Positions 38,948 through 47,256 of a stretch of DNA of 64,000 nucleotides are shown in pieces. Within the stretch, counting starts at the first letter, position 1; every line of letters starts with the position of its first letter. Source of the DNA: Noviluteimonas gilva. GTDB taxonomy: Bacteria > Pseudomonadota > Gammaproteobacteria > Xanthomonadales > Xanthomonadaceae. The notes beneath the pieces are model-generated. The model saw only the letters and a list, made by a program, of their open reading frames with translations, searched no databases and was not told the DNA's origin. A program made the position numbers and the translations under genes. The stretch covers positions 124,001-188,000 of the forward strand of contig NZ_WOXT01000004.1 in assembly GCF_009740395.1 (NCBI RefSeq), read 5' to 3'.

Positions 38948-40021
38948 TTACAAGTCGCTCCCGGCCGAAGCCGCGTTGCGGATCAAACCGGAGAACGGCA
39001 GCAACTGAGTAACGTAACGGTTCCAGCGGGTGATACCGGCCGGGCCGATCCACACCACGTCGCCGGCCTTCAACGAAAAGCGCGAGGCGACGGCGAATGC
39101 AGCCGGCGAAGTGGCGTCGAGGTTGAACACCGCCGCCGGATTGCCCTTGTCGTCCATGCCGCGAATCACGTACACCGCGCTGCCGCGCGAGGTCTCCGGA
39201 TTCAGGCCGCCGGCGCGGCCGAGCGCCTGCGTCAGCGACAGGTCGGTCGTCTTGAACGGGATCGCCTGCGGATCGCGCGCTTCACCCACCACGTAGACTT
39301 CCTTGCGATCGTTGTACGGCAGGAACACGCGATCGCCGGGCTTGAGGTAGATGTCCTGCGCCGCGCCGTCGCGATTGACCGCGTCGAGATCGATGTTGTA
39401 GTTGCGGCCATCGCGCGTGAGGATCAGGCCGGACAGGTCGGCGTTCTGCACGTCGACGCCCGCGCGGCCGATCACCTGCGCCAGCGTCTGCGGCACGGTC
39501 GTCGTGTCCTGCGGCGCGGTGTTGGTGAAGGCGCCCTGCAGCGACACGCGGCCACCGAAGCCGACGACGTTGACGTCGACCTGCGGATCCTTGAGGTAAC
39601 GCGCCAGGCGCGTTTCGAGCGTGTGGCGCACCTGCTCGACCGTCAGCCCACCGACCTTGAACTTGCCGGCGTAGGGATAGAACAACGTGCCGTCGGACTG
39701 CACCTGGCGGCCGTTGGTGATCGCCTGCTGCTGCGAGCCGGCCGGCGTGGTGAGTTCCGGGTGGTCCCACACGGTGATGATCAGCGTGTCGCCCGGCGCG
39801 ACTTCGTACGAGGTCGGCTGGAACGCGGTGAGTTCGGCGGGCAAGGTCACCGGCTGTCGCTTGGCGGCGACCAGGTCGGCCGTAATCGGCGTCACCGTGA
39901 GTTCCTGGCCGCTGTCGACGATGGTCGATGGCCCCTTCGCCGACATCTTCTGGCCCGGGATGCAGCCGGTCAGTGCCAGTGCGATCGCGAGCGTTGCGAT
40001 GCGCGTCAGTTGGGTGTTCAA
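38948..40021 (-). CDS. Wza-type polysaccharide export lipoprotein
   Basis: Outer-membrane polysaccharide export (OPX) protein, 357 residues, start TTG with GGAGGG upstream. Lipobox LTGC (Cys20). The Poly_export domain (YEVAPGDTLIITVWDHPELT, then DGTLFYPYAGKFKVGGLTVEQV) is followed by two SLBB-type repeats (GRVSLQGAF..., KEVYVVGEARDPQ...) and a C-terminal amphipathic helix WNRYVTQLLPFSGL expected to form the outer-membrane pore. Last gene of the locus; works with Wzc. Confidence 0.92.
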   Translation of the reverse strand: MNTQLTRIATLAIALALTGCIPGQKMSAKGPSTIVDSGQELTVTPITADLVAAKRQPVTLPAELTAFQPTSYEVAPGDTLIITVWDHPELTTPAGSQQQAITNGRQVQSDGTLFYPYAGKFKVGGLTVEQVRHTLETRLARYLKDPQVDVNVVGFGGRVSLQGAFTNTAPQDTTTVPQTLAQVIGRAGVDVQNADLSGLILTRDGRNYNIDLDAVNRDGAAQDIYLKPGDRVFLPYNDRKEVYVVGEARDPQAIPFKTTDLSLTQALGRAGGLNPETSRGSAVYVIRGMDDKGNPAAVFNLDATSPAAFAVASRFSLKAGDVVWIGPAGITRWNRYVTQLLPFSGLIRNAASAGSDL

Positions 40022-40191
40022 GGTGGAGCCCTCCTAGCTGGGAAGCGCGCGCCCGCGCGCCGGTGTTTTCGAATACCCCAGGACGCCCCGGCGGATGCCC
40101 GGGCGAGCCGAATTCAGGTTGTCGGCGGCAGCCTACGGACAGGGTTATGCGCGTCGCGTGAAAACGATGAGCCTTGCCCGCCCTGCCGGGT

Positions 40192-40959
40192 TCACGCGGT
40201 TTTTCTCTCGAAACACGCCGCCATGAGCCCTGCGTACTCTTTCAACGCACGGCCGCTCCGCCACAGGGCACGGCCGCTCGGAACCCATCGGTCGGCCCAG
40301 CTGTCGCCCCGGACGGACCGCGGCTCGGGGACCGGCACTTCGATCACCTGGAGCCCTGCCCCGCGGAACAGTACGCTCGCGCGCGGCATGTGGATGGCCG
40401 AGGTCACCAGGAGCACCGACCGGATACCGTTCGCGCGGGCGATCTGCGCCGAATAGCGCGCGTTGGTGGTCGTATCTGTGCTGCGTTCCTCCAGCAACAG
40501 CGCGTTCTCGGGCACGCCGAACTTGCGCATCCCGCGCGCCATGTTGCGTGCCTCGGTGCGATCGCCTTCGCCGCCGCCGGAAAGGATCACGCGCGGCGCG
40601 CGACCGGCGATGTACAGCCGCGCGCCCTGCGCGAGGCGACTGTATTTCAGATCATCGAGCGTGATGCCCGGCCGGCTGATCCACGTATATCCGCCACCGC
40701 CGAGCACGACGATCGCATCGGCATTCGGCAACACGTTCGGGGATTCGACGGCGTAGCGATCTTCCAGGGACTCGCGCAACCATTCGGCATTGCGCGGCAG
40801 CGACCAGAACGCCGACCAGCCGATCGCGACGACCGCCAGCGCGAACGCCACGCGCCTCCACTTCAGCAGCGCATACACCAGGCCCGCCAACGCGAGCAGC
40901 ACGAGCGTCAGGGCGAGCGGGAATGTCAGTGCGACGACGATTTCGCTGAAGAACCGCAT
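40192..40959 (-). CDS. YdcF/ElyC-type DUF218 membrane protein
   Basis: 255 residues with two N-terminal transmembrane helices (about 8-32 and 36-54) and a DUF218 domain: DAIVVLGGGGYTW, VILSGGGEGDRTEARNMARGM, ERSTDTTTNARYSA, VLLVTSAIHMPRASVLF. The E. coli relative ElyC affects envelope polymer synthesis. Placement between the glycosyltransferase and wza suggests a role in polymer assembly or lipid-carrier use; this is inference. 170 bp without a gene follow before wza. Confidence 0.85.
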   Translation of the reverse strand: MRFFSEIVVALTFPLALTLVLLALAGLVYALLKWRRVAFALAVVAIGWSAFWSLPRNAEWLRESLEDRYAVESPNVLPNADAIVVLGGGGYTWISRPGITLDDLKYSRLAQGARLYIAGRAPRVILSGGGEGDRTEARNMARGMRKFGVPENALLLEERSTDTTTNARYSAQIARANGIRSVLLVTSAIHMPRASVLFRGAGLQVIEVPVPEPRSVRGDSWADRWVPSGRALWRSGRALKEYAGLMAACFERKTA

Positions 40960-40962
40960 GCG

Positions 40963-42123
40963 TCAGGCGGCCGCCCGATTGGGAACGCCGCGCGAGGGCA
41001 ACAATTCGTCGTACACCTCGATCGTGCGGCGGATGACCATCTGCTCGTCGAAGTGTTCCATCGCCTTGCGTCGCGCTTCGTCGCCGAGGCGACGCACGAG
41101 GACGCGATCATCGTCGAGCATCGCCAAACGCTCGGCCAGCGAACGCGCGCAACGCGGTTCGACATGCAGGCCGTCGACGCCGTCCTCGCTCACCACTTCG
41201 CGGCAACCGGGGAGGTTCGTCGTGACCACGGCCAGGCCGCACGCCGCGGCTTCGATCAGGCTCTTGGGCACGCCTTCGCGGTAATAGCTCGGCAAGGCGA
41301 TGACATCCATCGAACGCATCAGCGTCGGCATGTCGTCGACGTGGCCGCGCCAATCGACGAGGCCTTCGGCCACCCAGCCTTCGGCCTGTTCGCGGCTGGC
41401 CGAACGCGGGTTGCCCGGATCGGGCGAACCGGCGATCACGAACTCGATGTTGCGTCCCTGCGCGCGCAGCATGCGCGCGGCTTCGATGAACTCGCCGATG
41501 CCCTTCTCCCACAGCAATCGCGCCGCCATCAGCACGCGCAGCGGGCGCGGACCGCTGATGGCTTCGACCGGGAGGAAACGTTCGAGGTTGACGCCCGAAC
41601 TGCGGATCACGCGAATGTGTTGTTGCGGCACCAGGCGCGCGCGCACGAAGGCGTCGGCATCGTCGGGGTTCTGCAGGATCAGGCGCGATTGCTTGCCGCC
41701 GAGCGTGCCGCGCATCAGCAGCTTCACCATCGGGCGCAGGGTGCGCGCGAGCATCGCGTCGCTCGCGAACACATAGCCCATGCCCGCGACCGCGTTGACC
41801 ACCGCGGGCACACGTGCGGCGCGCGCGGCGAGTGCGCCGTAGATCGCGCACTTCACGGTGAAGTTGTGCAGCAGGTCGGGGCGTTCGGCGCGCAGGATGC
41901 GCGTGAGCGCGCTGATCGTCTGCGCTTCGCGGAACGGGTTGAGACTCGCGCGATCCATCGTCAATTGGATCCAACGCAACTCGTGCGCCGAGAACCGCTC
42001 GCCGAATTCGCCCGGCGGCGAGAGCATGACGACGTCGTGCCCTTCCGCTTTCAGGCGCAGCGCGGTGGACAGTCGGAAATTGTAGAGATACCAATCCGTG
42101 TTGGCATAGAAGACGAACTTCAT
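40963..42123 (-). CDS. GT4-family glycosyltransferase
   Basis: 386-residue GT-B enzyme. N-terminal Glyco_transf_4 part (MKFVFYANTDWYLYNFRLSTALRL, LLHNFTVKCAIYG) and C-terminal part with the retaining GT4 EX7E motif in REGVPKSLIEAAACG (nucleotide-sugar binding). Resembles PglA/WbpH-like GalNAc/GlcNAc transferases of lipid-linked oligosaccharide assembly. It is the only glycosyltransferase besides the initiating WecA in this locus. Coupled to the upstream polymerase-like gene by ATGA. Confidence 0.9.
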   Translation of the reverse strand: MKFVFYANTDWYLYNFRLSTALRLKAEGHDVVMLSPPGEFGERFSAHELRWIQLTMDRASLNPFREAQTISALTRILRAERPDLLHNFTVKCAIYGALAARAARVPAVVNAVAGMGYVFASDAMLARTLRPMVKLLMRGTLGGKQSRLILQNPDDADAFVRARLVPQQHIRVIRSSGVNLERFLPVEAISGPRPLRVLMAARLLWEKGIGEFIEAARMLRAQGRNIEFVIAGSPDPGNPRSASREQAEGWVAEGLVDWRGHVDDMPTLMRSMDVIALPSYYREGVPKSLIEAAACGLAVVTTNLPGCREVVSEDGVDGLHVEPRCARSLAERLAMLDDDRVLVRRLGDEARRKAMEHFDEQMVIRRTIEVYDELLPSRGVPNRAAA

Positions 42124-43298
42124 CGGGTGGACTCCGCCAGACGATGGTGATGCAGATACGGCACGTAGGGCTTCTGCGCCGCGACTTCCGTCGCCCGCGA
42201 AGACACCACCGAACGCAACATCCAAGGGAAAACCAGGAACAGCAGGAAGCACGAGGCGTAGCGGATGCCCGAGCCCGGGTTGTACATGCCGAAGGGCACG
42301 TACGCGATGAGCGTGAGGAGCACCGCCGGCAGCCACGCGAGCACGAGGATCTTGCGGCCGATCGGATCGGGGCAACGGAACGCCTGCTGGATCGCATAGA
42401 GCAGCAGGAAGAACACGGTCAGGCCGGAGATGAGGAAGGGCAGCATCACCGGGCGTGCATACACCTCGGCGGGCGTCGGCCCGACGATCGCCAACGGCAA
42501 GGTCCACCACAGGCTGGTCAGGTAACCGGTCGTGGTGTCGATGTTGATCCACAGGCGCGTGGTGCCCGAGTCGATCGTGAAATACAGCCGCGCCTTGGGC
42601 AGCACTTCGTTGGCGATGTAGTCGTTGATCTGCGGCCACGCCGCGATCACCACGATCCCCGCGATCAACGCCATCAGGAAGGCCTGCACGCCCAGGCTCA
42701 ATCCGACGCGCGGGCCGCGTTGCACCATCCACGCCATCAGGAAGAACAAGCCCATCGCGCCGCCGAAGGGCGCGCGGATGAACATCAGTCCGGCGACGCA
42801 CAACACCGCGAACCACCATTTGCCCCACGACGGTTTTCGGTAATACCCGACCGCCGCGCCCATGAAGTAGCCGAGCAATCCGATGTACAGCGATTCGCGC
42901 CCGACCACCGAGGCCCACACGCCGAAGCTCGGGATCAACAGGATCGCGAGCAGCGGCCAGCGATACGGCCCATGCAACCGCGCCTGCCCCACCAGGTAGG
43001 CCACGCCGCTGGCGGCGAACAGCGAGAACACCAGGTGGGCCAGCACGTCGACCCGGACCAGCCCGACGACGGTCGTGGCGACCTGGGTCACGAAGTAGGT
43101 GCGCGCCGAGGCTTCATCGTCGTAGCCACCGGTCAGGTAGGCGCGCGCGTCGCCGAGCTGGCTGAAGCGGCTGTAGATGAAGACGGCGAACAGGGTCCAG
43201 CCGACGAAGATCGCGTACACGCTCGCCTTGCCGAGCCGGTTGCGGGCCGGCGGCGTCTGGTGTTCGGCCGCGAGGTCGGCGTAGGGAACTTCGGTCAT
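42120..43298 (-). CDS. polytopic membrane protein, likely Wzy-like polymerase
   Basis: 392 residues with roughly ten hydrophobic helices and one long periplasmic loop (about residues 235-285, containing ARLYFTIDSGTTRLWINIDTTTGYLTSLWW). Size, topology and location between wzx and a glycosyltransferase fit an O-antigen/exopolysaccharide polymerase, whose sequences are notoriously diverse. No polymerase motif can be asserted from sequence alone. The stop overlaps the glycosyltransferase start. Confidence 0.6.
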   Translation of the reverse strand: MTEVPYADLAAEHQTPPARNRLGKASVYAIFVGWTLFAVFIYSRFSQLGDARAYLTGGYDDEASARTYFVTQVATTVVGLVRVDVLAHLVFSLFAASGVAYLVGQARLHGPYRWPLLAILLIPSFGVWASVVGRESLYIGLLGYFMGAAVGYYRKPSWGKWWFAVLCVAGLMFIRAPFGGAMGLFFLMAWMVQRGPRVGLSLGVQAFLMALIAGIVVIAAWPQINDYIANEVLPKARLYFTIDSGTTRLWINIDTTTGYLTSLWWTLPLAIVGPTPAEVYARPVMLPFLISGLTVFFLLLYAIQQAFRCPDPIGRKILVLAWLPAVLLTLIAYVPFGMYNPGSGIRYASCFLLFLVFPWMLRSVVSSRATEVAAQKPYVPYLHHHRLAESTR

Positions 43299-43333
43299 GA
43301 CGTTTTGATAACGATTGGGGCGTGAGAGAGAGG

Positions 43334-44686
43334 TCACGGATGAACGCCCTTCGCGCGGCGCAATTGGCGCACGCCGTGCCAGGTTCCCACCAACAGCACC
43401 AGTTCCGCGGCGACCGTCGCCCAGGCGGCGCCCATCTCGCCGAATCTCGGGATCAAGGCGGCATTCAGCAAAATCGCAACGCCCGTGGCCCAGGCCATTG
43501 CGTAGACGCGGTAGCGCATGTGCTTGTCGGTCAGCAGCGCCGAGCCCATCGAGGTGGACAGGAACCGGATCGGCGGGCACAGCGACAGCACGATCAGGAT
43601 GACGATGACGCCGCGATAGGGTTCGCCGAACACGACCGGGATCACGAAGGGCGCCAGGACATCCATGGTCACGCTGACCAGGATGCCGAGCGCGAACATG
43701 CCCACGTTGCCGCGCTTGTAGACCATCCAGAACTTCACCGGGTCGTGCACGGCCCAGCGATGCAACTTCGACAACAAAAACTTTTGATAGATGGTCGCGG
43801 GGATCAGGTAGATCGCCGTCATGATCGCCAGGCCGATCGCCCAGAAGCCCGCCTGCTTGTCGCTCCCCAGGTACTTCAACAGGATCGTGCTGACCTGGAA
43901 GAACACCGGATAGAGGATCGCGATCATTCCGAACGGCCAGGCTTGCGCCCACAGTTCGGACACGCGCGGTTCCTGCACCGGCGCCTGCGTCGTCGGTTCG
44001 GGGCCGTGGCCGCGCAGGTCGATCTCCCCGCGCATCACCGATCGCAACAACGGCAAGGCCCACGCCACCATCGCCAGCGAGATCAGCGCGTAGCTGGTCG
44101 CGACGAAGCGCCCAGTGAGTTGCGGTACGAGCAACAGGACCATCGCGACGAGCAGGCGACTGACGGGAATCGCGAGTTGCCACCCGGCCATGCGCGCATA
44201 GCGATCTTCGAGGCGGTACTTCGTGCTCAACATCTCGATGGTCAGGATGTGCAGCACGACCGGAATGAGCACGAGCAGATCGAACCGCGTGTCCGCATCG
44301 GGCGCGACGAACAACGCCCAGCCCACGATGATCGCGATCGCCAGGATCGACGTGCCGACGGTGAAGCGCAACGAAGGTGCGATCCATCGGCGCGCCGCCC
44401 ACCCTTCCACGCCATAGACGCGCAAGCGGAACTGCGCGAGGCCGAAACCCGCGAGCGGCGCGATCATCGTGATCGTGGCGAGCGAGGACGCGAACAGGCC
44501 GTAATCCTGCGGACCCAGTTCGCGCGCGAGCAGGGTTTGCGTGAGGAACACGCACACGGCGCCGACGGCGGTCGCCGCGCCCAACATCGAGATCGTTTTC
44601 AAGGCCCGTTTCCAACCGGGCATGAGCCATTGCGCGACGCGCGACGGGCTTTCCATCGTGACGGCGCCTGCCTGTTCCGAATCCAT
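43334..44686 (-). CDS. polysaccharide flippase (Wzx/MOP superfamily)
   Basis: 450-residue membrane protein with about 12-14 helices. The N-terminal ISMLGAATAVGAVCVFLTQTLLARELGPQDYGLF is the polysaccharide-biosynthesis flippase signature; the second half contains MAWATGVAILLNAALIPRFGEMGAAWATV. It should flip the undecaprenyl-linked repeat unit to the periplasm. The ATG at 44686 has no strong RBS nearby. Confidence 0.9.
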   Translation of the reverse strand: MDSEQAGAVTMESPSRVAQWLMPGWKRALKTISMLGAATAVGAVCVFLTQTLLARELGPQDYGLFASSLATITMIAPLAGFGLAQFRLRVYGVEGWAARRWIAPSLRFTVGTSILAIAIIVGWALFVAPDADTRFDLLVLIPVVLHILTIEMLSTKYRLEDRYARMAGWQLAIPVSRLLVAMVLLLVPQLTGRFVATSYALISLAMVAWALPLLRSVMRGEIDLRGHGPEPTTQAPVQEPRVSELWAQAWPFGMIAILYPVFFQVSTILLKYLGSDKQAGFWAIGLAIMTAIYLIPATIYQKFLLSKLHRWAVHDPVKFWMVYKRGNVGMFALGILVSVTMDVLAPFVIPVVFGEPYRGVIVILIVLSLCPPIRFLSTSMGSALLTDKHMRYRVYAMAWATGVAILLNAALIPRFGEMGAAWATVAAELVLLVGTWHGVRQLRRAKGVHP

Positions 44687-44757
44687 GTGGACGAACTTGC
44701 CCCCTGAAGTCCGCGGGACCTTATCGCCAGATACGTGAAGAGCAGGTCGGACAGGGC

Positions 44758-44790
44758 AAAAAAAGAGGGAAGCGCCCCCCAGCGCTTCCC
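44758..44790 (-). terminator. intrinsic terminator between beta-helix A and wzx
   Basis: 9-bp stem GGGAAGCGC/GCGCTTCCC with a 6-nt loop, then TCTTTTTTT on the minus strand, 48 bp after the beta-helix stop. It splits the locus into an upstream part and the wzx-to-wza part, so the latter needs read-through or its own promoter. Confidence 0.85.
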
Positions 44791-44838
44791 CCCGCGGCGG
44801 GCCCGCGCATGGCGCGAAACCCTTCCGTCCTTTGAAAC

Positions 44839-45993
44839 CTATTTGAAGTAGTTGGTGCCTACGTTGATGTTCGAGGTGATCCCCCGCACCAGGATGTCGC
44901 GCTCCACCTTCTGCGAATACCCCGCCATCGAGAAGTCCTTGCGGTCGACGATGCCGTTGCGGGCGTAGTTGCCGTAGAAAGTATTCTGACTGATGTCGCA
45001 GCCGCTCGTGCCGTCCTGGAGGAAGATCCCCGTGGCGGAATTCATGCGGACGCTGCACTGCGTGATGGCGATCGCAGTACTGCCGACGGTCACGATGCCG
45101 CAACTGCCGTTGCTGATGACCGTGCAACGGCGGATGGTGGTGTTCTGCGAACGCTTGTAGGCCAGCAGGCCGTACTTGCGGTTGCCGCGCAGCACGCAGT
45201 TCTCAATGGAGACGTGGTCGGAGATGCCCGGGTCGTCCGGCTCGATGTCGATGCCGCACTCCGGCGCGGTGCCGTTGCTGTAGGAGAACTCGCTGTCGCG
45301 GACGGTGATGTTGGTGCCGCGGCCGATCGACAGCCCCTGCCGGCGGTTGTTGGTCGAGACGATGTTGGACACCACGATGTCTTCGCTCGGGATCGGTGCC
45401 GCGCCGTAGACCAGGGCCGCACCGATCGACATCCCGTCGCCCCAGCAATCCGACAGGCGCATGTCGCGCACGGTGACGCGCTGCGAACCCCGCACGAACA
45501 CCGCGTGCCCCCACTCGCCCGTCGACCCCAGGTGCGCGTAGCGGTCGCCGACGACCCGGCCGCCGGAGATCTCCACGTCGGCGACCTTGTAGGCGTAGAT
45601 CACGTACGACTTCTCGGCGGCGTTGGGCTTGCACACCAGCACGGCGTTCGGGTCCAGCTGGAAGTGCATGTTGCTGCGCAGGTTGATCGACTTCACCGCG
45701 TCGACCAGGTAACGGCCCGCCGGCACGAACACCGTGCCCCCTTCGGCGGGCAGTGCCTGGATCGCCGCGTTGATCGACGCGGTGTCGTCGCGCACGCCGT
45801 CGCCCCTGGCGCCGAAGTCGCGGACATCCAGCGCCGTGGTGCCGCGCATGCGCGAGACCGGGCGGTAGACCGCGTTCGACATGGCGGCCGCAGCGAAGGG
45901 CGTGCTCCCCAGCACGACCGGCGCCGCCGCCAACAACGCATTGCGCAGGAATGCGCGCCGCGCGACCTTCTTCGAATTGCCGACTCCGTCCAT
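44839..45993 (-). CDS. Tat-exported right-handed beta-helix protein A
   Basis: 384 residues. Twin-arginine signal ARRAFLRNALLAAAPVVL (Arg12-Arg13), so it is exported folded. The mature part starts with DVRDFGARGDGVRDDTASINAAI, the Pectate_lyase_3-type entry also seen in AlgE-type mannuronan epimerases, followed by many beta-helix rungs (SIGRGTNITVRDSEF and similar). It shares GEWGH, CWGDGMSIG, NRRQGL and GTAP--GID-EPD with its neighbour B. Likely a uronan lyase, epimerase or hydrolase acting on the secreted polymer; the activity is not proven. RBS GGAGGGG. Confidence 0.85.
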   Translation of the reverse strand: MDGVGNSKKVARRAFLRNALLAAAPVVLGSTPFAAAAMSNAVYRPVSRMRGTTALDVRDFGARGDGVRDDTASINAAIQALPAEGGTVFVPAGRYLVDAVKSINLRSNMHFQLDPNAVLVCKPNAAEKSYVIYAYKVADVEISGGRVVGDRYAHLGSTGEWGHAVFVRGSQRVTVRDMRLSDCWGDGMSIGAALVYGAAPIPSEDIVVSNIVSTNNRRQGLSIGRGTNITVRDSEFSYSNGTAPECGIDIEPDDPGISDHVSIENCVLRGNRKYGLLAYKRSQNTTIRRCTVISNGSCGIVTVGSTAIAITQCSVRMNSATGIFLQDGTSGCDISQNTFYGNYARNGIVDRKDFSMAGYSQKVERDILVRGITSNINVGTNYFK

Positions 45994-46101
45994 CCCCGGC
46001 CCCTCCCCTTCACGCCGTGCTAACACGACGTTGCGAGGCGGATGGTTAGCGGGGATCGCTGTGAATTACACGCGCGGATCTGCTGAACCGTGGACTGCAC
46101 C

Positions 46102-46125
46102 CCCAATTCACGCAGCTGAATTGGG
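46102..46125. repeat. 9-bp inverted repeat between the beta-helix genes
   Basis: CCCAATTCA-CGCAGC-TGAATTGGG, perfect stem 22 bp past the stop of beta-helix B. AT-rich by local standards and without a T-tract; the rest of the 153-bp gap holds no gene. Confidence 0.6.
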
Positions 46126-46146
46126 AAATTCGCCTTGTTTCAGGCA

Positions 46147-47256
46147 TCAATCCAGTCGGTTGTCGGCCGCCACTTTGGGCAGATAGGCGTCGGCGGCGAC
46201 TTCGAGGTGATGGGCCCAACGCGGGTCCGAGCCGAAGGTCGGCTTGCGCGGGCGGCCCGGCGCGTTGTCGGCGAAGGTGTTGCCGGCGATATCGACGTTG
46301 CGCGACTGCTTGCGCAGCGCGATGCCGACCTTCGCGTTACCCCGGATGCGGTTGCCGCGGATCGACAGCCCGTTCGCACCGACGGCGAGGATGCCGGGGT
46401 TGCGGTTGTCTTCGATCGTGCAATCGCGGATCAACACGTCATGCGTGTCGTGCCACACCTGGATGCCCGGGCCGCGGTTGCGGCGCACCAGGCAACGTTC
46501 GATGCGGACGTCCTTCGCGATGTCGCCCTTGTCGGGTTCGACATCGATGCCCGCCATCGGCGCGGTGCCGCCGGTATCGGCCATCTCGCAATCGTGCACC
46601 CACACGCGGCGCGACCGGCCGACGGTGAGGCCTTGCCTGCGGTTGCCGATGAACTTCACGTTGGCGATTTCCACGTCCGTGCTCGGGCGCAGATCCTGGC
46701 CGCTGCGCTTCTTGCCGCCGATGGACATCCCGTCGCCCCAGCACCGCGAAATGTGCATGTCGCGAACGACCACGCGCACGCCGTCGTAGATCGCGATGCC
46801 GTGGCCCCACTCGCCTTCGGTGCCCAGGTGGCGATCGCGATCGCCGACGATGCGGCCACCGCTGATGCGTACGTCCGTCACCGCCTGCACGAGCAGGACG
46901 TAGGCGCGTGGCGCGGCGTTGGGGATCGCGTGCAGTTCGGCGCCGCGCGCCATCTTCAGGTGCACGCCGCTGCGCAAGCGCACGCTGCGCAGGGGATCGA
47001 TGCGATAGATGCCGCTGGGCACTTCGACGGTGCCGCCGTTGGGCAGCGCGTCGATCGCATCCTGGAAGGCCTGGGTGTCGTCGTGCGCACCATCGCCGCG
47101 TGCGCCGTAAGCGCGCACGCCCACCACGCGGCTGGATTTCGCGTACGCCCCGCGCCCAAGCGCAAGCATCGCGCCGCTGCCCGCCAGGCGCGCGAGCAGC
47201 GAACGTCGCGAAATCCTTTCGGCGGGCGAATCCCCACCCGCCGATGGCGCCGTCAT
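46147..47256 (-). CDS. Tat-exported right-handed beta-helix protein B
   Basis: 369 residues, paralogue of beta-helix A. Twin-arginine signal ERISRRSLLARLAG (Arg17-Arg18). The entry VRAYGARGDGAHDDTQAFQDAI, then GEWGHGI, CWGDGMSIG, NRRQGLTVG, GTAPMAGIDVEPD and repeated rungs such as LIRDCTIEDNRNPGILAVG. It overlaps the upstream asparagine-synthase-like gene by ATGA, tying export enzymes and cytoplasmic enzymes into one transcript. Proposed polymer-modifying enzyme; specificity unknown. Confidence 0.85.
   Translation of the reverse strand: MTAPSAGGDSPAERISRRSLLARLAGSGAMLALGRGAYAKSSRVVGVRAYGARGDGAHDDTQAFQDAIDALPNGGTVEVPSGIYRIDPLRSVRLRSGVHLKMARGAELHAIPNAAPRAYVLLVQAVTDVRISGGRIVGDRDRHLGTEGEWGHGIAIYDGVRVVVRDMHISRCWGDGMSIGGKKRSGQDLRPSTDVEIANVKFIGNRRQGLTVGRSRRVWVHDCEMADTGGTAPMAGIDVEPDKGDIAKDVRIERCLVRRNRGPGIQVWHDTHDVLIRDCTIEDNRNPGILAVGANGLSIRGNRIRGNAKVGIALRKQSRNVDIAGNTFADNAPGRPRKPTFGSDPRWAHHLEVAADAYLPKVAADNRLD

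Noticed and set aside
38935-38955. TGTAAG next to the wza stop as a GacA upstream-activating sequence for the candidate sRNA
   Set aside because: Only one half-site is present, it overlaps the stop codon, and the second half CTTACA is missing.
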